Shown here in pieces: positions 42,322 through 47,767 of a DNA stretch of 47,767 bases (positions are counted from its first letter, which is position 1; every line of letters starts with the position of its first letter). Origin of the DNA: Prevotella sp. (GTDB taxonomy: Bacteria > Bacteroidota > Bacteroidia > Bacteroidales > Bacteroidaceae); assembly GCA_021636625.1 (NCBI GenBank), contig JAJWLX010000021.1, positions 1-47,767 of the forward strand, in the 5' to 3' direction. The position numbers and the translations under genes are program-made. The notes below the pieces were generated by a model. It did no database searches. It was not told where the DNA came from and saw only the letters and a program-made list of their open reading frames with translations.

Positions 42322-43812
42322 ATGAAAAAGTTATCATTATATATCTCTATCGCACTTGCAGGCCTCTTTATGGGGTCCTGCAGCGAAGATTTCAAAGACT
42401 GGGCAGATCCTCAGACTAACCCACAGGAAGATGCCATCACAATTCCTGGCTTTACTGCAACAGCAGCTCAGGCCATCGACTTTGCCAGTGTGACTACAGA
42501 TAGTGTCAACACCTTCTCTTTGAGCAGCGCTGCTCTTCCTGAAGGTTTTACTTTGGCAAATGCCCGCTTGGAGCTTACTCCTCAGGGTGTAGAGAATGCA
42601 ACCAAGACAACTGTCAATACTGACCTTAATGGTAAGGGTGCAGTAGCAGACCTCGCACCTGTTGTAGAATCAGCTTACGGCAAGCGTCCTACAGCCCGCA
42701 CTTTTGATGCTCAGGTTTATGTAAACGCAGTCAAAGATGGTCAGGCTGTTCTTATCGATGCTGGTAAGATAAACCTTGTAATGACTCCAAAGGCTCCATT
42801 CATTGACACTAACTACTATCTGGTTGGACAAATGACAGATTGGAGTTTGGACACCAAATTCAAATTCACCCACTCAGACGCAGACGTTTATGAGGATCCA
42901 GTATTTACCATTATGTTTACTACAACAGACGATAACCAATACTGGAAGATTATTCCTCAGGGTAATGTAGATGCAGGTAATATTTGGGCAGTAGAAAACA
43001 ATCCTAAGGGTGTTGTTGGTGTAGAAAAAGATGGTGACGACGCAATGAGCGGTACACTTCTCACTACCACTTCAAAAGGCGAAAAGGCTAACGCAGGTAA
43101 GATTGCAAAGGCTGGTATCTATCAGATGACAATCAATATGATGGACTACACTTATTCCATCAAACAAATCGCACCAGAATACTATCTTGTAGGTGCTTTG
43201 CAAAGCTGGAGCGACCAAAACATGTCTTGCTTGATGACTGCTGAAACTGCTATGGTTCAGAACTTTACTACGAAGTGGACAGGTGATGCTAACATGAAGA
43301 TTTGGCTCGGCAGTGACTTTGGCAAATGGGATAATGCCTTTGGTTCTGCTTCTGGTGATGGCGTAAATACAGCTGAGGGTAAGTTGAAGGCCGGTGGTGG
43401 TGCTATCGTTTGCCCAGAGAAGGGTGCTTACTATACATTCACAGCCGACTTCTCTACCATGACTTATAAGTGGACAAAACTTGCCAACCAGAATCCAACA
43501 GAGTTTAAGAATGTTAGCCTGATAGGTGTAGGTGGCAAGTGGAATGATGGTGATGACATCGACTTGAAGCAAGAGGCACCTCACAATTGGTATCTTGCCA
43601 AGCAAGAGATTCCTGCTGGTGGCTTGAAGATCCGTGCTGATCACAAGTGGCGCGATGATGGTAACTGGGGTTTTGCTGAAGGTCAGAAATATGAGAGTAA
43701 GGGAACTCTTATCACTTCTGGTGGCAGCAGCAACATTTCTGTTCCTGCAGGTACATATAATATCTACTTTAATGATATCACAGGTGCTTATGCCTTCGTT
43801 GAAGTGAAATAA
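42322..43812 (+). CDS. susF: SusF-like starch-binding lipoprotein
   Basis: 496 residues; lipobox MGSC (Cys20) followed by SEDFKDW. An N-terminal Ig-like domain (about 35-155) precedes three beta modules of the SusE/SusF starch-binding type, beginning at about 158 (YYLVGQMTDWSLDTKFKF), 288 (YYLVGALQSWSDQNMSCL) and 400 (VSLIGVGGKWNDGDDIDL), each with the W residues that stack on glucose rings. It is a surface starch-binding protein and the last gene of the operon; an intrinsic terminator follows within 50 bp. No surface lipoprotein alpha-amylase (SusG) follows it here. Confidence 0.88.
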   Translation: MKKLSLYISIALAGLFMGSCSEDFKDWADPQTNPQEDAITIPGFTATAAQAIDFASVTTDSVNTFSLSSAALPEGFTLANARLELTPQGVENATKTTVNTDLNGKGAVADLAPVVESAYGKRPTARTFDAQVYVNAVKDGQAVLIDAGKINLVMTPKAPFIDTNYYLVGQMTDWSLDTKFKFTHSDADVYEDPVFTIMFTTTDDNQYWKIIPQGNVDAGNIWAVENNPKGVVGVEKDGDDAMSGTLLTTTSKGEKANAGKIAKAGIYQMTINMMDYTYSIKQIAPEYYLVGALQSWSDQNMSCLMTAETAMVQNFTTKWTGDANMKIWLGSDFGKWDNAFGSASGDGVNTAEGKLKAGGGAIVCPEKGAYYTFTADFSTMTYKWTKLANQNPTEFKNVSLIGVGGKWNDGDDIDLKQEAPHNWYLAKQEIPAGGLKIRADHKWRDDGNWGFAEGQKYESKGTLITSGGSSNISVPAGTYNIYFNDITGAYAFVEVK

Positions 43813-43860
43813 CATTTTGTACAAATAGTACACACATATATGTTGTGTGTGTTCATAATT

Positions 43861-43897
43861 AAAAGGCGGCTCTCGCATTCCGAGAGCTGCCTTTTTT
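43861..43897 (+). terminator. Terminator of the starch susCDEF operon
   Basis: AAAAGGCGGCTCTCG pairs with CGAGAGCTGCCTTTT (one mismatch) around the loop CATTC and is followed by T and CG. The core (GGCGGCTCTCG...CGAGAGC) recurs in the terminators at 45988 and 47645. Confidence 0.92.
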
Positions 43898-44068
43898 CGT
43901 TTCAACCGTACAGTTAGAAATATTTAAGGTGAATCATAAATCTCCTTTCACGAAATGTGGATTGCATTGAAAATAAGAGAGTTAAGTGTGAAAGGAAAAA
44001 TCTCTTTAATTTGAGATGGTAATTGATGGCTAAACTTAAATATGGCGGTGTGCCTTGCTCCAATAGGG

Positions 44069-44121
44069 AATAGTGGGTGTTTTGATAATGAATAGTGGGT
44101 GTCTTTGTTATGAATGCTGGG
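44069..44121. repeat. 22-nt tandem array A (2 copies plus a decayed third)
   Basis: Units at 44069 and 44091 read AATAGTGGGTGT.TTTG.TA then ATG; the third (44113) begins AATGCTGGGAT and then diverges. Confidence 0.8.
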
Positions 44122-44199
44122 ATAAAGGATAGTAACCAGAAGGATGAGGGATAGATGTTGGCAGGAGAAAAGGGGTGAGTTATCGGCTGGACGACAAAG

Positions 44200-44277
44200 T
44201 TCGTCTATATGGATGACTCGGGTCATCTATATGGCTCACTACCGTCATCTATATGGATGACCCGGGTCATCCGATAG
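44200..44277. repeat. 22-nt tandem array B with GGATGACCCGGGTCATCC palindrome
   Basis: Units start at 44200, 44222, 44244 and 44266 (partial), with the common core GTC(AT)TCTATATGG. The junction of the third and fourth forms the perfect 18-bp palindrome GGATGACCCGGGTCATCC (44255-44272); the first junction has a one-base variant of it. Confidence 0.85.
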
Positions 44278-44307
44278 AAAGAAGCATTTTCTATTCCTTT
44301 TGTGATA

Positions 44308-44373
44308 GTTGCTTTCTCCCTTAGACTAAGTTGCTTTCTCCTTTAGACTAAGTTTCCTTCTCCTTATATTAAT
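44308..44373. repeat. 22-nt tandem array C (3 copies)
   Basis: Units start at 44308, 44330 and 44352 and read GTTGCTTTCTCC(C/T)TTAGACTAA, the last diverged. The junction contains the small palindrome CTTAG-A-CTAAG. Confidence 0.85.
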
Positions 44374-44571
44374 AGTCCTTTCTGCTGATTATTATTGTTG
44401 TTTCAGAGAATTCTCCTTTCACACTTAAGCAACTGATTATAAGTATATTCTGATGATTGTGAAAGGAGAATGAAATTTTAATTGTTATTTTTGAGAAGCT
44501 ATTTCTGAAGGTAACTTTATGTTGAAACCCTCATTTTCATTATCATCATCCCTACATTTTCCCCCAAAAAC

Positions 44572-44603
44572 CTTGGAAGTTACGAGGAAAAGTCGTATCT
44601 TTG
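44572..44603 (+). promoter_or_regulatory. Promoter module 1 of the accessory region
   Basis: CTTG (44572-44575) and TATCTTTG (44596-44603) are 20 nt apart, the normal -33/-7 arrangement. The stretch GTTACGAGGAAAA..CGTATCTTTGC is almost the same as in module 2 at 46060-46091. Confidence 0.75.
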
Positions 44604-44703
44604 CAGAAGAAAAGCTGCACTCGGCAAATTGAAAGCAAGCTTTCTTTGCACTCGTTTGCATTTTCTTTGCAGCGATAAGTACAACATTTATATTTTTGTG
44701 AAT

Positions 44704-44889
44704 ATGAGAACAGGAGACAAAGTATTAATATCTCCAGACTTGACACATGCCAAAGACTGGACACAGGGCGAAGTGATTGAAGTTGAGAACAATCCTTTCG
44801 TAGGAATTGTCATCTCCGCAAAAACCGCAGACGGGAACATCTTCTTTGGATACAAGGACTTATTTGAACCTGCAAAGGACGATGAATGA
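44704..44889 (+). CDS. 61-residue hypothetical protein, beta-rich
   Basis: I take ATG 44704 (MRTGDKVLISPDLTHAKDWT...) because the 25 residues before it are low-complexity and lie next to the promoter. The short protein is rich in beta-forming residues (KVLISP, GEVIEVENNPFVGIVISAK, GNIFFGYKDLFEP), like a single SH3/KOW-type barrel, and ends acidic (KDDE). No family recognised. It is 44 bp upstream of the broken DUF1016 gene and shares its promoter, so it may have been a partner of that protein. Confidence 0.65.
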   Translation: MRTGDKVLISPDLTHAKDWTQGEVIEVENNPFVGIVISAKTADGNIFFGYKDLFEPAKDDE

Positions 44890-44933
44890 TGATTTTACAT
44901 TTTCTTTGCAGATTGGAACAAACAATCTTCTAT

Positions 44934-46036
44934 ATGAAACAAGAAATTGAACAAAAAGAATTAGGCATGGGAAACTTCAAAGGTTATCCTTCTTTGTTGA
45001 GACAAATCAAGCATCGTGTTTCTTTTGCCCAACAAAAAGCCAAGAGACTGATGGTTGGGGCAAGAAGACTCTACAGCGCCTAGCTGTAGATCTTAAGAAT
45101 GAGTATCCTGAAAGGAAAGGATTCTCCGTAAGAAACATGCAGTGCATGATGCAGTTCTATAATGAGTACAACAAGGAGTTGACCATGGCTAAAGTTAGAA
45201 ATATCCCAATTACGCAATCAATGATTGCGCAATTAGGAAACGCCCCGATCGAGCTACCTATCAAGCACTTATCTTGGACTCACAATATCATTCTCATACA
45301 GCAAGTAAAAAATATTCAAGCAAGATATTGGTACATGATACAATGCATTATAGGGCATTGGCAGACAAGATACTTAACAGAAGCCATCAAGCTCGATTAT
45401 TATGGTAAGCATGGCGCTCTCGCCAATAACTTCGACACAACGCTCCCTGCAACAGAAGCACTAGAGGTAAAATCATTATTGAAAGACCCTTATATTTTCG
45501 ACATGCTCACTTTCACCGACCAATATGACGAAAGAGACATCGAGATTGGGCTCATCAAACATATCGAAAAATTCTTGGTCGAAATGGGAGCTGGCTTCGC
45601 TTTTATGGGAAGACAATATCACATTGAGGTCTCAGGTGATGACTATTATATCGATATGCTGATGTATAACACCTTTTTGCACAGGTATTTAGTTATAGAA
45701 TTGAAAGCCACTGACTTCATGCCCGAATACATCGGTAAACTCAATTTCTATTGCTCTGCCATAGATGACACGCTTTGCAGAGAAGGCGACAACAAGACTA
45801 TCGGCCTGCTTCTCTGCAAGACCAAAGACAGAATAAAAGCAGAATATGCACTTCGTGATATACAGAAGCCAATTGGTGTATCCGACTATGAATTAGGTCA
45901 AGCTCTGCCGAAAGATTTTCGCAGTAGCCTTCCTTCCATTGAAGAAATCGAAAAGGGACTCAACGAATGGAATCAAGAACAATATTCAATATGCGGTTCT
46001 CAATTCCGAGAGCCGCATATTTTCTTTTTGCACTAA
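44934..46036 (+). pseudogene. DUF1016/YhcG-type PD-(D/E)XK nuclease, internal deletion and frameshift
   Basis: The N-terminal piece starts at ATG 44934 (MKQEIEQKELG...SLLRQIKHRVSFAQQKA). Directly after it, in another frame, comes QETDGWGKKTLQRLAVDLKN and on through VRNMQCMMQFYNEYNKEL. Intact DUF1016 proteins have about 25-30 residues between AQQKA and the GWGKK motif (a conserved L..YW.IG helix); these are missing and the frame changes by two near 45030-45047. The C-terminal nuclease domain is intact from ATG 45137: EVSGDDYYIDMLMYNTFLHR, YLVIELKATDF, LPKDFRSSLPSIEEIEKGL. The reading frame runs through its own terminator hairpin before stopping at 46036. A shortened nuclease-only protein may still be made. 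Confidence 0.75.
45988..46028 (+). terminator. Intrinsic terminator inside the 3' end of the DUF1016 frame
   Basis: AATATGCGGTTCTC pairs with GAGAGCCGCATATT around a short loop and is followed by TTCTTTTT. It lies before the stop codon of the frame at 46036, so the last about 17 codons would be transcribed only on read-through. Confidence 0.85.
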
Positions 46037-46059
46037 CCCACAACATTTCCACCTAAACA

Positions 46060-46091
46060 TTTGGTGGTTACGAGGAAAAAACGTATCTTTG
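46060..46091 (+). promoter_or_regulatory. Promoter module 2, consensus TTTG-N20-TATCTTTG
   Basis: TTTG (46060-46063) and TATCTTTG (46084-46091) are 20 nt apart, an exact Bacteroidetes promoter. GTTACGAGGAAAA between them is identical to module 1. It drives the AlbA_2/ATPase-type gene starting 24 bp downstream. Confidence 0.8.
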
Positions 46092-46114
46092 CCAGCGACT
46101 AACAAAGACAAGGC

Positions 46115-47608
46115 ATGACAGAAACTGAAATTAAGCAAATGCTTGCCCAAGGCGAACGACTTACCCTGGAATGCAAAAAAGCAAAGACGGAGCTCCCAAA
46201 ATCAGTTTGGGAGTCATATTCCGCTTTTGCCAACACTATTGGTGGCTATATATTATTAGGTATTGACGAAAACAGAAAAGAAACGGATGTTGCCAAACGT
46301 TTTACTATCATCGGAGTTGACAATATTCCTAAGATTATCTCTGATTTATGGAACACCATCAATAGTAACAAAGTAAATAGAAACATTTTGCTAGACTCAG
46401 ATGTAGAGATAACTACAATAGACGGGAAATCTATTGTATGTATCCACGTGCCACAAGCAGATTGGCGAATGAAGCCTGTCTTCTTAAATGAAAATCCTTA
46501 CAAAGGTTCCTTCAAGCGCAACCATGAAGGTGATTACCATTGCACAGAAATGGAAGTAAGAGCCATGATTCGTGATGCTAACGAAGATGGCAATGACGGA
46601 GGATTACTAGATGGTTTTACTCTGGATGACATTGATACAAATACGCTCCATGGTTACCGTAATCAATTCAGAATACTAAATGCCGACCATGAATGGAACG
46701 ATAAGGACGATGAAGAATTCTTGCGACTTTTAGGTGGATATACTAAGAATAGACAAACAGGAAAAGAAGGACTGACGGTAGCAGGACTAATGATGTTTGG
46801 AACAGGGTTAGCCATAAGGGAGCGATTTGGAAATTTTCGCATGGACTATCTCGACATGAGCCATCTAGAAGGTGAGGAAAGATATAGAGACAGACTAACT
46901 TACGATGGGCGTTGGGAGAACAACTTGTATCAATTCTTTAGAATTGTTATGCCTAAGTTGACATTCGACTTACCTCACCCTTTTCATATGGAAGGTTATC
47001 AGCGTGTAGATGACACACCACAAATGAAAGCTGTAAGAGAAGGATTTACCAATTCGATTATTCACTCTGACCTATTCTTGGATAGTGGTATCTTAAGGAT
47101 AGAAAAGCATGATGACTGCCTATGCTTACGAAATCCTGGAAATTTGAAACTTCCGATAGAAAACATCTATGAAGGTGGGGTTTCAAAAGCACGCAACCCA
47201 AGAATACAGAATATGCTCCGTATGATAGGATATGGTGAGAATATAGGTTCTGGATTTCCTAAAATTATCTCTGCTTGGCAAAAGGCAGGTTGGGGTAAGC
47301 CTGAATTAATAGATAAATACGAGTTACAAGAGGTAGAACTACGATTACCTATTCCTAATGAAACTGGTGGTCAAACTAGTGGTCAAACTGGTGGTCAAAC
47401 TGGTGGTCAAACTGGATCACCAAAAACAATTGAAAAAGTTTTTGAATTAATAAAAAACAATCCGTATATAACAAGACAAGAACTCGTGGACAAAATAGGT
47501 ATCAAGGCAAGTGCAATACAAAAACACATAGAAAAGCTAAAGGCTCAAAAAAGAATAGAGCGTGTTGGTTCTTCTACATTTGGAGGTCATTGGGACATCA
47601 AAGAATAA
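46115..47608 (+). CDS. AlbA_2/Schlafen-type ATP-binding protein with winged helix
   Basis: 497 residues. N-terminal AlbA_2 domain (about 12-135; LTLECKKAKTELPKSVWESY, FANTIGGYILLGIDEN), a middle region with an ATPase fold of the HATPase_c_4 type (about 300-395; KAVREGFTNSIIHSDLF, GILRIEKHDDCLCLRNPG, MLRMIGYGENIGSGFPKI), then a linker of TGGQ repeats (about 417-433) and a winged-helix domain (about 437-497; ITRQELVDKIGIKASAIQKH). Such proteins are often labelled RecG-like or transcriptional regulators in databases; many are accessory genes and their biochemical role is not settled. It has its own promoter and terminator. Confidence 0.88.
   Translation: MTETEIKQMLAQGERLTLECKKAKTELPKSVWESYSAFANTIGGYILLGIDENRKETDVAKRFTIIGVDNIPKIISDLWNTINSNKVNRNILLDSDVEITTIDGKSIVCIHVPQADWRMKPVFLNENPYKGSFKRNHEGDYHCTEMEVRAMIRDANEDGNDGGLLDGFTLDDIDTNTLHGYRNQFRILNADHEWNDKDDEEFLRLLGGYTKNRQTGKEGLTVAGLMMFGTGLAIRERFGNFRMDYLDMSHLEGEERYRDRLTYDGRWENNLYQFFRIVMPKLTFDLPHPFHMEGYQRVDDTPQMKAVREGFTNSIIHSDLFLDSGILRIEKHDDCLCLRNPGNLKLPIENIYEGGVSKARNPRIQNMLRMIGYGENIGSGFPKIISAWQKAGWGKPELIDKYELQEVELRLPIPNETGGQTSGQTGGQTGGQTGSPKTIEKVFELIKNNPYITRQELVDKIGIKASAIQKHIEKLKAQKRIERVGSSTFGGHWDIKE
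47363..47413 (+). repeat. 12-bp coding microsatellite encoding TGGQ repeats
   Basis: Four units of ACTGGTGGTCAA (one with AGT for GGT) encode TGGQ/TSGQ between the ATPase and winged-helix domains. Gain or loss of units would keep the frame and change only linker length. Confidence 0.85.
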
Positions 47609-47644
47609 ATAATCCTTTGTTTCATCATCGAAACAACAATATTC

Positions 47645-47684
47645 AATAGGCGACTCTCCCCATCCCAGAGCCGCCTATTTTTTT
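47645..47684 (+). terminator. Terminator of the AlbA_2-type gene
   Basis: AATAGGCG-A-CTCT pairs with AGAG-C-CGCCTATT around CCCCATCCC, followed by a run of T. It has the same GGCG.CTCT core as the terminators at 43861 and 45988. Confidence 0.88.
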
Positions 47685-47686
47685 CT

Positions 47687-47721
47687 TTATCATCATCTCT
47701 ACATTTTTCCCAAAAATTACG
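47687..47721 (+). repeat. Partial third copy of the accessory-region promoter module
   Basis: The sequence (ATCATCATCTCTACATTTTT, CCCAAAAATTACG) resembles the front of module 1 at 44541-44582 (ATCATCATCCCTACATTTTC, CCCCAAAAACC...TTACG), but the rest of the promoter is not recognisable before the window ends. Confidence 0.5.
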
Positions 47722-47767
47722 CTAAAATCTGCTGAATAGCTTAAAATGAGCGATTTATGAGTGTTTC

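Larger units (their letters stand above)
43941..44469. mobile_element. 529-bp gene-free element with nested inverted ends (MITE-like candidate)
   Basis: The outer ends TCTCCTTTCAC (43941-43951) and GTGAAAGGAGA (44459-44469) are perfect inverted repeats. 30 nt inside on each side stand TTAAGTGTGAAAGGA (43982-43996) and its exact complement TCCTTTCACACTTAA (44414-44428). The 30-nt gaps are the same length but not clearly the same sequence. Each 56-nt end can also fold on itself through TCCTTTCAC/GTGAAAGGA. Between the ends are three arrays of 22-nt units and no plausible gene. No transposase or clear target-site duplication is visible, so mobility is only suggested. Confidence 0.5.

Noticed and set aside
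43948..44226. 92-codon minus-strand frame in the 22-nt repeat region
   Set aside because: It is made of repeat units and inverted ends, with no domain and no promoter; chance frame.
44069..44373. CRISPR array
   Set aside because: Units are directly tandem with a 22-nt period and no unique spacers; no cas gene is nearby.

Overview
The window looks like the chromosome of a gut Prevotella/Segatella-type Bacteroidales bacterium. This is inferred from two SusC/SusD polysaccharide-utilisation loci (PULs), a regulator built like the periplasmic half of a hybrid two-component system, many lipoboxes followed by acidic or Ser-rich residues, and repeated -7 boxes of the Bacteroidetes form TAnnTTTG. No rRNA, tRNA, CRISPR array or transposase gene was seen.

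Layout. 0-4 kb: end of an unknown gene, a pair of half-size chromate-family (CHR) transporters, a small outer-membrane barrel protein and an S41 peptidase lipoprotein. 3.9-4.75 kb: an untranslated, palindrome-rich island with two long inverted arms. 4.9-7.3 kb: a GH51 arabinofuranosidase. 7.5-10.1 kb, minus strand: a purine-type NCS2 permease and an AAA/DUF4143 ATPase. 10.5-20.6 kb, minus strand: an arabinan-type PUL (SusC, SusD, surface glycan-binding lipoprotein, two GH43 arabinanases). 20.9-24.3 kb, minus strand: a membrane-tethered AraC-type regulator that lacks kinase and receiver domains, encoded at the end of a tight operon with three tiny membrane proteins, two of them only 32 and 33 residues. 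24.5-36.1 kb, minus strand: starch/maltodextrin enzymes (SusA-like GH13, pullulanase, GH97, GH77), an MFS sugar transporter and a LacI-type regulator. 36.4-43.8 kb, plus strand: the divergent susC-susD-susE-susF operon. 43.9-44.5 kb: a 529-bp gene-free element with nested inverted ends and three tandem arrays of 22-nt units. 44.5-47.7 kb: accessory genes (a 61-residue protein, a deleted DUF1016/YhcG nuclease, an AlbA_2/ATPase-type protein) arranged as promoter-gene-terminator units.

How the parts work together. Arabinan would be bound and cut at the surface by the SusD-like protein, the modular binding protein and the lipoprotein GH43. It would be imported by the SusC-like channel, then finished by the second GH43 and by GH51. 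The GH51 gene and the susC operon lie 13 kb apart on opposite strands, yet share the same arrangement, TTTGTCCACCT-N19-TACTTTTG, which is a candidate target of the neighbouring AraC-type regulator. In the starch locus, oligosaccharides would enter through SusCD with SusE/F, be cut in the periplasm by SusA-like amylase, pullulanase and GH97, be taken across the inner membrane by the MFS carrier, and be disproportionated in the cytoplasm by GH77. Four promoters of this locus each carry, or share, a near-palindromic TGCAA-N-CG-N-TTGCA site centred 61.5-63.5 nt upstream of the -7 box. One such site sits midway between the divergent lacI and susC promoters. That position is more typical of an activator than of a classical LacI repressor.

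Other recurring structure: an 11-nt leader motif AGAATAAACAA in four PUL mRNA leaders; hairpins or terminators between co-oriented PUL genes; and four unrelated tandem arrays that all have a 22-nt period. All functions are read from sequence by recognition; no database search was run.
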